Shown: piece by piece, positions 1 to 7,789 of the stretch
Position numbering within the stretch: position 1 is the stretch's first letter
Layout of the letters: each line of letters starts with the position of its first letter
DNA from: an uncultured Bacilli bacterium
Lineage (GTDB): Bacteria > Bacillota_I > Bacilli_A > RFN20 > CAG-449
DNA length: 64,000 bases
Direction: 5' to 3'
Assembly (NCBI GenBank): GCA_944332075.1
Contig: CALVJL010000007.1
Span: forward strand, 1-64,000
Position numbers and translations under genes: made by a program
The notes under the pieces: model-generated
Told to the model about the DNA's origin: nothing
What the model saw: the letters and a program-made list of their open reading frames with translations, nothing else
Database searches by the model: none

Positions 1-8
1 TTTCTTCA

Positions 9-935
9 TTATCTAGCTCCTCCTATTTGTGTTGCCTCTCTTGAACCAAATCTCCATGCTGAACATCCATCAAGAGCGTGAATCAAATGCTCTCTACAAT
101 TTTTAAACTCATCACCGATAAGTCCTAATCTATTAAGGTAGGTTCTCATCGCAAACTTCTCATTTTCAACTTGAGGCTTTTTACTTGAAGCGCACTTTTG
201 AGTTAAGGCTTGGTGATTAAGAGCTAAAGCAAGAACGATATAACTTCTAACCTTTCCAGCATGAAGTTCGGAGTTAAATCCTCTAAGTTCAACTGTGTGG
301 TTGCCAGTAAAGAATGAATGAAGATTGAGGAAGTGATATCTAGAATCGTGATAATGTGTGTTTCTATTTCCGTAGTAGCCTTCATACCAAATATCAGCGA
401 GTTGAGACATTGTTTTAGGATGCTTCTTATTAATCGTGTTTACTAAGTGTTCATCCATCTTCTTACAAAACCTCATTCTCTCTTGTTTGATTTCTAAGGC
501 TTTATAAAGAAGATCATTTTTACTAGCCACAATGTTGATGAAGTTTCTAATGCTTCTAACATCGTGATCTTCACCATTTAAATGAACGTGAATACCACAA
601 CTTGAATTTGTTAGACCTCCTGCTTTTCTAAGTATCCTTACTAATTCTTGGAGTGTGTTTATATCCTCGTCATAAGTAAGAATTGGACTAACTAACTCGC
701 ATGAATAATCTCTTGAAGCACTTATGATTTCGCCATTTCTTTTGGTCTGACATCTTAAGGAACCATCATACATTACTTTCCATTTCCTTCCGTCAGGTGC
801 AGTTATTACCTTAGTGTCGTAATAATCACGAGCATCACTAACTGTTCCGTTTAAGTATTCAGCGACTAGTTTTGCAGCTTTATTTCTAGTGATACCTGTA
901 AACTCAATTTCAATGCCAAACTTCTCTTTAAACAT
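9..935 (-). CDS. Phage amidoligase family protein
   Basis: This 308-residue protein resembles the amidoligase (COOH-NH2 ligase, PF12224-type) family, related to ATP-grasp and glutamine synthetase folds, which forms amide bonds on peptides or proteins. Visible landmarks are GIEIEF near the N-terminus, YDGSL, CELVSPIL, CGIHVH near residue 113, a YHFLNLHS block and TVELRGFN, which place His, Glu and Arg residues where the family binds ATP and metal. It follows a 64-residue gene by one base and has a GGAGAG ribosome site. In phages such enzymes are proposed to modify or cross-link proteins, but the substrate here is unknown. The assignment rests on motif pattern only. Confidence 0.75.
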   Translation of the reverse strand: MFKEKFGIEIEFTGITRNKAAKLVAEYLNGTVSDARDYYDTKVITAPDGRKWKVMYDGSLRCQTKRNGEIISASRDYSCELVSPILTYDEDINTLQELVRILRKAGGLTNSSCGIHVHLNGEDHDVRSIRNFINIVASKNDLLYKALEIKQERMRFCKKMDEHLVNTINKKHPKTMSQLADIWYEGYYGNRNTHYHDSRYHFLNLHSFFTGNHTVELRGFNSELHAGKVRSYIVLALALNHQALTQKCASSKKPQVENEKFAMRTYLNRLGLIGDEFKNCREHLIHALDGCSAWRFGSREATQIGGAR

Positions 936-936
936 C

Positions 937-1131
937 TTACTTACTCTCCTTTATAAGCTCTTCATATAACTCTTCCATTCTTTCCATTGATGAGAGGTAA
1001 GCATCCTCTTGAAGCATGTGTTTCATATCGTCTTCACTAGTTTCACAAGGATTCTCATCATAGGCTTTTTTGTTCTTAAGGTAGTTAAGAGCTTCCTTTA
1101 AGATTTCCTTTTTAATCTCTTGTTTTGTCAT
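937..1131 (-). CDS. Small acidic helical phage protein, unknown function
   Basis: A 64-residue charged protein, rich in Lys and Glu and predicted to be almost entirely helical, with no recognisable domain. A strong AAGGAGG site precedes the ATG, and the amidoligase begins one base after its stop, so the two are probably translated together. It may be an amidoligase partner or substrate, but nothing in the sequence proves that. Confidence 0.6.
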   Translation of the reverse strand: MTKQEIKKEILKEALNYLKNKKAYDENPCETSEDDMKHMLQEDAYLSSMERMEELYEELIKESK

Positions 1132-1433
1132 CGTGTTTTTCCTCCTTGAAGGTGTATTTCTTTACCCTTCGCACATATAGTAATCACTCTAAAAACACAC
1201 GATATCAACTACATATTTGAGGTATTTTTAAGTATTTTAAAGAATGTTAAAATTATCATTAAACTTGCAAAAAACACTGCAAAAATAAGTTTTTTTACAA
1301 AGAAACGATTTAATTCAATTTTTGAGATTTTCAGATTTTCAAAATATTTGGCTCGTATTTTTCGTGAGTCCCCCTTGCTCGGTACCCCAAGGATAATTTA
1401 AAGGCTACCTGGGGGGGAGGGTTAAGGCAACAA
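1132..1433. other. Intergenic phage region with GC-rich inverted block; possible cos
   Basis: No gene is seen in these 302 bases. Most of it is very AT-rich, but about 1369-1423 holds a sharply GC-rich patch with CCCCC and ACCCC runs and a GGGGGGG run facing each other across a short AT core. It lies just downstream of an HNH endonuclease gene and before the genes leading toward packaging. In cos-type phages of Gram-positive bacteria HNH and terminase genes often flank the cohesive-end site, so this is a candidate cos region. That is inference from position and composition. Confidence 0.35.
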
Positions 1434-1817
1434 TTATTTATATTTTTCGCCGAGTTTGTTAGCCCAGCTTTCAGTATAAAAAGAATAGTAGCTGATGTTA
1501 TTCTTCTCTCTATACTTACTAAAACATCCACACCAGATAAGACTTGGTAAGCCAATCACAAATGACCAAACAGGTCCCAAAATTAAGCTTTGAACTGTGT
1601 GTCCATATTCGTGTTTGATGAGCTTTAAGTCATATGGTCTAGCAGTAAAGATAAACATCCCTAAACTAAGTGAACTACCTAGCTTCCAAGTAGTAATCAC
1701 TGCTCCGTGAAACACTCTATGATTTCTTACTGCTAAAAATAAAAAGAGAATCAATCCTAGTAAGTTTTGGATGATTCCCCAAGTCCATTGCACTAAATAA
1801 AATAAAAACTTCTTCAT
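1434..1817 (-). CDS. Small membrane protein with HEYGH zinc-protease-like motif
   Basis: A 127-residue protein with a hydrophobic N-terminal segment (about residues 5-30), a second hydrophobic stretch, then HEYGHTVQS followed by another membrane segment and a downstream TESWAN motif. HExxH plus a later Glu is the ligand pattern of gluzincin-type metallopeptidases, so a membrane-embedded or tethered zinc protease fold is likely. The start ATG overlaps the HNH stop by four bases (ATGA), indicating coupled translation. No role in a phage is known to me; processing of a phage or host envelope protein is possible. Confidence 0.6.
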   Translation of the reverse strand: MKKFLFYLVQWTWGIIQNLLGLILFLFLAVRNHRVFHGAVITTWKLGSSLSLGMFIFTARPYDLKLIKHEYGHTVQSLILGPVWSFVIGLPSLIWCGCFSKYREKNNISYYSFYTESWANKLGEKYK

Positions 1818-2149
1818 CTATTTCCGTCCTCCCTAACTTCAACTAAGTCACCATCTTCATTCCATTTGTATTTTGGTAACTTACCATTAAAACGACCATG
1901 TATCTTGTTATGGCATTCTTTGCAAAGCAAGAGAAGGTTATCCAAGTTTAAAGCAATCGATGGATCATCTACGTTATCAAGCGTTAAGTGAATTTTATGA
2001 TGGACCTCCGTCCCAGGCTTTCCACAGACTTCACATCTTCCTTTTGCTCTTAAGATAACCTCTTCCCTTACCTTGTGCCAAACATCTGACTTATAGAAGT
2101 TATGTAGACGCTTTGGCTGTAGCCTTCTTGAGCTCACTGACTTTTCCAT
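1814..2149 (-). CDS. Phage HNH endonuclease
   Basis: A 111-residue HNH nuclease. It has a CEVCGK zinc knuckle, the EVHHKIHL catalytic histidine block, NLDNLLLLC and a second CKECHNKIH knuckle, in the order usual for phage HNH proteins that work with terminase at packaging. The start overlaps the end of metK by about 50 bases, yet GGGAGA lies at the right distance upstream inside metK, so the overlapping start is favoured. Its closeness to the probable packaging genes fits a role in genome end cutting. Confidence 0.9.
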   Translation of the reverse strand: MEKSVSSRRLQPKRLHNFYKSDVWHKVREEVILRAKGRCEVCGKPGTEVHHKIHLTLDNVDDPSIALNLDNLLLLCKECHNKIHGRFNGKLPKYKWNEDGDLVEVREDGNR

Positions 2150-3215
2150 CTACATTCTCCCAAGGATAAATGTCATTACCAAAGTGACCATATTCCGCTA
2201 GTCTTTGATAAGAGATATCCTTTAATTTAAGTTCTTTTATGATGTTGCCTACCGAGAAATCAAAGTGATCATTAATGAGTTTTAAAAGTTCATCGTCACT
2301 AAGTTTTCCTGTGCCAAAAGTATCTATGCTTACGCTTATTGGACTTGCTACACCAATCGAATAAGAAACAGCCACTTCACACTTGTCAGCTAGCCCAGCC
2401 TCTACAATTGACTTAGCGACAAATCGCGCATAATAAGCACCGCTTCTATCAACTTTGGTATAGTCCTTACCACTAAAGGCTCCTCCGCCATGATGAGCAA
2501 CTCCGCCATAAGTATCGACCATAAGTTTTCTTCCTGTAAGTCCACTATCAGCATAAGGACCGCCTCTAAAAAACGCTCCTGTTGGATTAATTAAAATCTC
2601 AATTCCGTCAAGCGTGGTACCAAGTAAAGGAATTAAAACTTCTTCTTTAATGATTCTTTTTACTTCTTCAAGTTTTATTCCTTTTTTAGTTTGAGCACTT
2701 ACCACAATTGTTTTGATATCTTTAGGTTTATTATCCTCATATCTAACAGTCACTTGGCACTTACCATCAGGCATAAGAACATCCATATATTTTTCTTTTC
2801 TGATGTTTTCTACTGCCTTTGAAATATCTCTAGCAACCACATAAGGAAGCGGTAAGCACTCTTTTGTTTCATTAGTGGCATAGCCATACATGATCCCTTG
2901 ATCACCTGCTCCAAGTTTATCTACACCTTTTGCTATATCCCAAGACTGAGTAGATACTTTAGTAATGACGACAAAATTATCAAAATAGCCAATATCTCTT
3001 AAAACTCTTTTAGCTACCTTTTCTAAATTCACATGAGCTTTAGAGGTAACCTCTCCAAAGATAATGACTAGGTTATCCTTGATAGAACATTCAATCGCTA
3101 CTCTTGAGTCTTTATCCTTAAGCAAATATTCATCCAATATGGCATCACTAATCTGATCGCATAACTTATCAGGATGGCCTCTAAAAACTGATTCACAAGT
3201 TACATATTTATTCAT
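2100..3215 (-). CDS. metK: S-adenosylmethionine synthetase (phage-borne)
   Basis: Makes S-adenosylmethionine from ATP and methionine. The 371-residue product is close to full family length. It has GHPDKLCDQISDAILD at the N-terminus, GAGDQG in the middle and DTYGGVAHHGGGAFSGKD in the C-terminal half, covering the ATP, metal and phosphate-binding loops. A TTG lies 21 bases upstream in frame, but the ATG at 3215 follows AAAGGAAAA and aligns with the family start. It sits directly downstream of a DNA methylase gene, suggesting local supply of methyl donor. A metabolic gene inside a phage late cluster is an auxiliary gene. No missing catalytic residue was noticed. Confidence 0.95.
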   Translation of the reverse strand: MNKYVTCESVFRGHPDKLCDQISDAILDEYLLKDKDSRVAIECSIKDNLVIIFGEVTSKAHVNLEKVAKRVLRDIGYFDNFVVITKVSTQSWDIAKGVDKLGAGDQGIMYGYATNETKECLPLPYVVARDISKAVENIRKEKYMDVLMPDGKCQVTVRYEDNKPKDIKTIVVSAQTKKGIKLEEVKRIIKEEVLIPLLGTTLDGIEILINPTGAFFRGGPYADSGLTGRKLMVDTYGGVAHHGGGAFSGKDYTKVDRSGAYYARFVAKSIVEAGLADKCEVAVSYSIGVASPISVSIDTFGTGKLSDDELLKLINDHFDFSVGNIIKELKLKDISYQRLAEYGHFGNDIYPWENVDGKVSELKKATAKAST

Positions 3216-3236
3216 AATTATTATTTTTCCTTTCAA

Positions 3237-4490
3237 TTAAAAAGGAGCCGAAGCTCCAGTGTTATTTTCTTCAATGTTTAAGTCTTGATACCTTATCCTC
3301 TCTCCGTCTCTTAGGACATAGACTTCATCACTTTTACCAACTTGAGCGATATATCTTTTTACCGCTACATCTACAAACTTTTCTTCGAGTTCAATACCAT
3401 AACAAGTTCGATTTGTTTGCTCGCACGCAATAAGTGTTGAAGCTGAACCTAAGAAAGCATCAAATACTAAATCTTTAGGTTTAGAACTTTGAGCTACAAG
3501 ATAAGCAATTAATGGTACAGGTTTACTTGATGGATGATTCCACCCTTCCGTAGTTGAATTTCTAATAGAAGCAAAGTCAAAGCAAGCCTTCTGCTTTTGG
3601 TCACCATACCAGTGATGCTTTCCGTCTCTTCTCCAACCAAAGATTACTGGCTCAAAATTAAACTTCCAGTCCGTTCTCATTAAAGGTGTATGGTCTTTTC
3701 GCCAAACAAGTGATGCTCCAAGTTTAAAGCCAGCATCTTCAAAGGCATCATAAAATATCCTAGATTGACTAGTCGCATAAAACTCATAGATAGAAGCATC
3801 TTCACGCATGATTTCTTTTAGATTAGTAAAGGCTTTAAGTAAGAACTCATAGGCTTCTTTACCTTTAAGATTGTCATTTTGAATTTTGCCACTAGCACTA
3901 TCTAAATCTACGAAATAAGGAGCATCTGTAACTACCAAATTGACTTTATTTCCATCTAAAACCCTTGCAAAAGTCTCTTTAATTGTTGAATCCCCACAAA
4001 TTACTCTGTGCTTTCCTAAAAGCCATATATCGCCTTTCTTACTAAAAGCTGGTTTTTGAAGTTCACTATCTATATCAAATTCATCTTCTTTGACATTTTC
4101 TAGATCCTCAAGTGAGAAATCCTCAAAACCAAAATCACCCATATCTAAAGAAATGCCATCTAATTCTTGTTTTAGTTTTTCAAAGTCCCATTCTGATAAT
4201 TCAGCAGTTTTATTATGAGCTAAAGCATAGGCTTTTCTTTGTTCATCGGTTAGTTGGTCGAGTCTAATACAAGGCACTTCTTTATACCCTAGTTCCTTAA
4301 GAGCTAAGAGGCGGCCATGTCCCTCCACTATGATATTTTTGTCACTCCAAACACCAATAGGATCATTCATACCAAAAGCCTCAATTGATTTCTTAATAGC
4401 CTCAACATCTGCTTTTTGGTGCTTTCTAGCATTATTTTCATAAGGAGTAATTTTATTTATATCTATGTATTCAATTCTAAGTTCACTCAT
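3237..4490 (-). CDS. ParB-domain DNA adenine/cytosine-N4 methyltransferase
   Basis: A 417-residue fusion. Residues about 5-95 are a ParB/sulfiredoxin-like domain with NARKHQ and VEGHGRLLAL (residues 55-64). From about residue 150 comes a Dam-like methylase domain with CGDS, the catalytic DAPY at 189-192 (a DPPY variant), and the SAM-binding block FDAFLGSAS near the C-terminus. It probably methylates phage DNA to evade host restriction. An AGGAGG-type site precedes the ATG. It sits between the small-terminase-like gene and metK, a common arrangement in Firmicutes phages. DAPY differs from the canonical motif but is tolerated in this subgroup. Confidence 0.9.
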   Translation of the reverse strand: MSELRIEYIDINKITPYENNARKHQKADVEAIKKSIEAFGMNDPIGVWSDKNIIVEGHGRLLALKELGYKEVPCIRLDQLTDEQRKAYALAHNKTAELSEWDFEKLKQELDGISLDMGDFGFEDFSLEDLENVKEDEFDIDSELQKPAFSKKGDIWLLGKHRVICGDSTIKETFARVLDGNKVNLVVTDAPYFVDLDSASGKIQNDNLKGKEAYEFLLKAFTNLKEIMREDASIYEFYATSQSRIFYDAFEDAGFKLGASLVWRKDHTPLMRTDWKFNFEPVIFGWRRDGKHHWYGDQKQKACFDFASIRNSTTEGWNHPSSKPVPLIAYLVAQSSKPKDLVFDAFLGSASTLIACEQTNRTCYGIELEEKFVDVAVKRYIAQVGKSDEVYVLRDGERIRYQDLNIEENNTGASAPF

Positions 4491-4503
4491 TTACTTTCCT
4501 CCA

Positions 4504-5043
4504 TTAAAGGCAAACATTACCGTCGTCAGTTTCGATATTTTCTTCATCTTCACTATCAGCACTTTGCCATTCTTCATCATTTACTTTTTCTTTTTGCTCA
4601 GCCATAAAGGTCAAATCTTCGTATCTTTCGCTCCATTCCCTACCAAAATGTTTCGTTAAAAGGTAAGTCAACGCTTTATAGTCAGGTCCGACTTGCTTTT
4701 TGGTTCTATGAACTTTTTTCACTTGTTGACCACCTTTATCAACTATGTATTGGTCCTCTTCTACCATTTCATATCCAACTGCCTTTTTATACATGGCACT
4801 TGCTAAATCTTTTTTAAGCTCATATTTAGCTTTGTCGATTGCTTCTTGAATATCTGGATGATCTTTTTTCATCGATGAGAATGTATTAGCGTTAATTTTC
4901 AAAACTCGACACATTTCCTTTTGTGAAACAAGTTTTTTTGCACATTCAGTGATAAAGGCTAATACCTCAGGGAGTTTTCCAGATTCAACCCAATTTTTAT
5001 AAATATCCGTTCCATAGATTCTTTTATTTTTTCTATTAGCCAC
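4504..5043 (-). CDS. Putative phage small terminase-like HTH protein
   Basis: A 179-residue protein starting at GTG after AAAGGAGA. Residues about 35-60 (KKLVSQKEMCRVLKINANTF) look like a helix-turn-helix, followed by a charged helical region, GREWSERYEDLT, and a very acidic tail. This layout resembles small terminase subunits and related phage DNA-binding proteins found before ParB-methylase genes in Firmicutes phages. It is the first gene after the palindrome-rich control region and so probably opens the late operon. The small-terminase call is inferred from order and the HTH; a late regulator is the alternative. Confidence 0.55.
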   Translation of the reverse strand: MANRKNKRIYGTDIYKNWVESGKLPEVLAFITECAKKLVSQKEMCRVLKINANTFSSMKKDHPDIQEAIDKAKYELKKDLASAMYKKAVGYEMVEEDQYIVDKGGQQVKKVHRTKKQVGPDYKALTYLLTKHFGREWSERYEDLTFMAEQKEKVNDEEWQSADSEDEENIETDDGNVCL

Positions 5044-5067
5044 TCATGATTTCTCCTTTCTTTGCAT

Positions 5068-5104
5068 GAAAAAAGCCCACAGCATCTATTTGCACTATGG
5101 GCTC
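5068..5104 (-). terminator. Rho-independent terminator before the late operon
   Basis: On the minus strand AGCCCATAG pairs with CTGTGGGCT (nine pairs, one G-U) and is followed by six T. It would stop leftward early transcripts before the 4504-5043 gene, leaving that gene dependent on read-through or antitermination, since it lies between the control region and the ribosome site. Confidence 0.75.
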
Positions 5105-5575
5105 AAAAATATAAGTTGCTCTAGATATAATTATCTATACTACCATTTTACCCTCTTGACATATTATTTCAATGTTTCACTATGTGTCAGAGCGTTCCAC
5201 CGTGTTTCAGAGTGTTCCAATTTTTCAAAGCATCAATTTTTATTGAAGATTTTGTCTTTTAAGCCTTGTATACAGCTAGAAAGACATTGTCTTCTTTTGC
5301 TTATCTCGTTAAAGACTTTCAAGGTATTAAAGGTATTTTAAATCTAAGACAATGTCTTTTAAAAAATCTTTTACGTGTCTTTTGCTTGAATTTTCTAACG
5401 TATCAAACGTATTACTCAAATTGAGACAAAATCTCTTTTTAAGTCTTTACCTTAAATCACCTTAAATAAAACTAACGTATTTAACGTAGCGCCTAACATA
5501 CCGTAATTTACAAAAAGAAAAGACTATGTTGAATCACCTTAATTCGGTTTAACGACTCTAACATAGCCTCGACAT
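5104..5575. promoter_or_regulatory. Palindrome-rich phage control region
   Basis: No gene is seen. The stretch holds related palindromes AAGACATTGTCTT (5281-5293), AAGACAATGTCTT (5346-5358) and GAGACAAAATCTC (5423-5435), plus a degenerate copy near 5246. Two 20-bp tandem repeats lie at 5179-5198 and 5199-5218 (16 of 20 bases equal). AACGTAT and CACCTTAA motifs also recur. It lies between a RinA/ArpU-like regulator gene and the likely late operon, so it probably carries the late promoter and regulator or terminase binding sites. Confidence 0.6.
5179..5218. repeat. Two 20-bp tandem direct repeats
   Basis: Units 5179-5198 and 5199-5218 share 16 of 20 bases around a CAGAG core and TTCC end, with a partial third copy just to the left. 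The repeat could be a binding site for the HTH protein encoded immediately to the left. Confidence 0.7.
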
Positions 5576-5989
5576 CTATGCATCAAGACTTTTCATTACT
5601 TCTTCAGCCTCATTAAGAAGCCTATAAAGCGAACTTCTCGAAACATACATAGCCGACATTATCTCATCATAAGTCATAAAACTGATATGCCTATACATGA
5701 TTGCAAGTGCCATATCTTTATTTTCTAATTTTTCAAGTGCATTAGTAGCTTTAAGCTTTAGATCAGCAAGTGAATCCTCTTCTTCTTTTATCTCCTTTTC
5801 TTTATCTAATGCTTTGATAATCCATTTCTCAAAAGGAGCTTTACCACTAGGCTGTGTGTGTATTTTTTCACCATAGATAGGACCAGGAATCATATCAGCT
5901 TGCCTTTTATAAAACTTTAATAGTCCTCTATCCTGATGAATTTTGTTGTTTAAGTCTTTGATTTCATCTAGTACAAGTTTTAGTTTCAT
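5576..5989 (-). CDS. RinA/ArpU/DUF1492-like phage transcription regulator
   Basis: A 137-residue protein with an N-terminal coiled coil (about residues 1-100, Lys/Glu-rich) and a C-terminal sigma-region-4-like helix-turn-helix: MTYDEIMSAMYVSRSSLYRL. This is the plan of phage regulators that switch on late genes. Its ATG overlaps the helicase stop (ATGA), so it is the last gene of the early/replication operon, and the repeat-rich control region lies immediately downstream. Activation of the late promoter there is inferred from architecture and position. Confidence 0.75.
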   Translation of the reverse strand: MKLKLVLDEIKDLNNKIHQDRGLLKFYKRQADMIPGPIYGEKIHTQPSGKAPFEKWIIKALDKEKEIKEEEDSLADLKLKATNALEKLENKDMALAIMYRHISFMTYDEIMSAMYVSRSSLYRLLNEAEEVMKSLDA

Positions 5990-7374
5990 TGCCTATTTCC
6001 TCCTTTCACATGGGCTTTTACTGCCTCAATTAAGGCATCCTGCGTTCTTTCCTTTTTATCAAGTGCCTTAATGACGTCTTCATCGATAGTTCCTGAACCG
6101 ATTATTCTTATCACTACTACTGAACTAGCCTTTTGACCTTGCCTATATAATCTTCCGATTGTTTGTTGATAAAGTTCTAATGACCAAGTTAGTGAAAACC
6201 AAACTAGAACATTCCCACCTTCTTGAAGATTGAGTCCATGCCCTGCTGATTGAGGATGGATAAGTCCAACATTTATTTCACCTTTATTCCATTTTTCTAT
6301 CGATTCTGGCTCATCCAAGATTTCAATAGAGATATCTGTCTTATCTCTTATCTTCTTTAGCCTATTTTTGATCCTTTCCAAATCAGATTTAAACCAATAG
6401 GCAACTAATATAGGCTTTCCGTTTGATGCTTCTATAATATCTTCAAGTGCATCAAGCTTCTTATCATGAATCCACTCAAATGTTCCATCGTTTTTGTATA
6501 TGCCTCCATTTGCAATTTGAAGCAGTTTACTAGATAAAACACCTGCATTAGCAATGGTGATATCTTTATCCTCAAATTCCAAAACGAAGTTTTGTCTTAT
6601 GGCATCATAGATTTCAAATTCCTTCTCACTTAGTACAACTGGATAATCATTTATAATTAGACGTGGCATTTTTAGATGGTCGATCGACTTCATTGAAATG
6701 GTGATGTCCTCAATGAGCTTATAAATAGCTTTCTTCGCCCAAGGTAGAGGCTTATATGAGAACACTATCTCTTGATTTCTTTTATCTGGTTCAAAGAAAG
6801 ATTGTCGGTAATTGCTAATGAATCTCCCTAGCCTCTTTCCTTTATCGAGAAGTTTATATTCAGCCCATAGGTCCATAAGTCCATTACTTGAAGGAGTAGC
6901 CGTTAGACCTATGATTCTTTTTACTAGAGGCCTTACTTTATTAAGGGCTTTAAATCTTTTTGATTTACCATTCTTGAAGGAAGAAAGCTCGTCTAGAACA
7001 ATGGTGTCAAAGTCAAACCGAACTTTACTCTTTTCAATTAACCATTCGACATTTTCTCTATTGATGATATAAATATCTGACCTTTCACTTAATGCTCTTT
7101 TTCTAGTTTTTTCATCACCTACACAAAGAGAAAATTTTAAATCTTTCAGATGGTCCCACTTCTTAATCTCATTTACCCAAGTGTTAATGCAAACCCTAAT
7201 AGGGGCAACGATAAGAACCTTATGAGCTTCAAAAGAGTCAAAGAGTAAATCGTTAATTGCTGTTAAAGTAATAATCGTCTTGCCTAAGCCGACATCCAAA
7301 ATCAACGCACTCTCTAAATGGTTTTCAATAAAGTGTATGGCATATTTTTGATATTCATGTGGTTGAAATTCCAT
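5986..7374 (-). CDS. SNF2-family DEAD/DEAH helicase, phage replication
   Basis: A 462-residue superfamily 2 ATPase. Visible motifs are QPHEYQKYAI (Q-tip), DVGLGKTIITL (Walker A), VLDELSSFKN (DEAx-type Walker B), GLTATPSSNG (motif III), and the C-terminal QSAGHGLNLQEGG with QTIGRLYRQGQ (motifs V and VI). Such single-unit Swi2/Snf2 proteins lie beside VRR-NUC in many Firmicutes phages and probably remodel DNA during replication. The ATG at 7374 follows GGAGG; a longer in-frame extension upstream lacks a site. It overlaps the nuclease gene by 20 bases. Confidence 0.92.
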   Translation of the reverse strand: MEFQPHEYQKYAIHFIENHLESALILDVGLGKTIITLTAINDLLFDSFEAHKVLIVAPIRVCINTWVNEIKKWDHLKDLKFSLCVGDEKTRKRALSERSDIYIINRENVEWLIEKSKVRFDFDTIVLDELSSFKNGKSKRFKALNKVRPLVKRIIGLTATPSSNGLMDLWAEYKLLDKGKRLGRFISNYRQSFFEPDKRNQEIVFSYKPLPWAKKAIYKLIEDITISMKSIDHLKMPRLIINDYPVVLSEKEFEIYDAIRQNFVLEFEDKDITIANAGVLSSKLLQIANGGIYKNDGTFEWIHDKKLDALEDIIEASNGKPILVAYWFKSDLERIKNRLKKIRDKTDISIEILDEPESIEKWNKGEINVGLIHPQSAGHGLNLQEGGNVLVWFSLTWSLELYQQTIGRLYRQGQKASSVVVIRIIGSGTIDEDVIKALDKKERTQDALIEAVKAHVKGGNRQ

Positions 7375-7660
7375 CTTTTCTTCCTCCTTCAATTTCATCA
7401 AGTATCTTTTCAATTTCTTCTTTCTTATCCAGGACATAGACTTTAAATCCTAGATTTCTTAGCTCTTCATGCCTTTTTACCTGTATTGGTCTTGGCATTT
7501 TTTTAGGTGCCTTAACTTCCACAAAGCCAATATGACCAAATGCGATGAGAACTAATCTATCTGGAATACCTATGTAACTAGGTGAATAAAGTTTTAATGC
7601 TAAGCCGTTTCTTTTCTTAACTGCCTTTATAAGTTGCTGCTCTATATATTTTTCATTCAT
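7355..7660 (-). CDS. VRR-NUC domain nuclease
   Basis: A 101-residue stand-alone VRR-NUC protein of the PD-(D/E)XK fold, typical of phage genomes. GIPDRLVL supplies the Asp, GFVEVKAPK the E-x-K, and a Gln-containing helix follows (PIQVKRHEELRNLG). Members act on branched DNA or ends. The ATG at 7660 follows AGGA at proper spacing; in-frame sequence upstream is not needed. Adjacent to the helicase, with which it probably works in replication or recombination. Confidence 0.9.
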   Translation of the reverse strand: MNEKYIEQQLIKAVKKRNGLALKLYSPSYIGIPDRLVLIAFGHIGFVEVKAPKKMPRPIQVKRHEELRNLGFKVYVLDKKEEIEKILDEIEGGRKDGISTT

Positions 7661-7723
7661 TTTTAAATCCTGCTTCCCTTTTACATCGACACACAAGTTA
7701 CAACTACAACGACCAGTTCCTTA

Positions 7724-7749
7724 TATTTATATACGCGCCTATATAAATA
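7724..7749. promoter_or_regulatory. Ten-base-pair perfect AT hairpin with GC loop
   Basis: TATTTATATA and TATATAAATA pair perfectly around a six-base CGCGCC loop, in the 129-base gap between the VapE-like gene and the VRR-NUC gene. It may be an RNA processing site, a weak terminator without a T tract, or a protein site. No function is assigned. Confidence 0.5.
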
Positions 7750-7789
7750 CATAATTCCTATTTATTTCTCACTGTCGGTCTAATAAGAA

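Noticed and set aside
1331-1555. Minus-strand frame of about 74 codons over the intergenic region and the end of the metalloprotease-like gene
   Set aside because: It runs out of frame through the 1434-1817 gene, has no ribosome site and low-complexity content; treated as a shadow.
7724-7749. AT hairpin as a terminator of the VapE-like transcript
   Set aside because: No T run follows on either strand, and the replication genes appear to continue as one operon.
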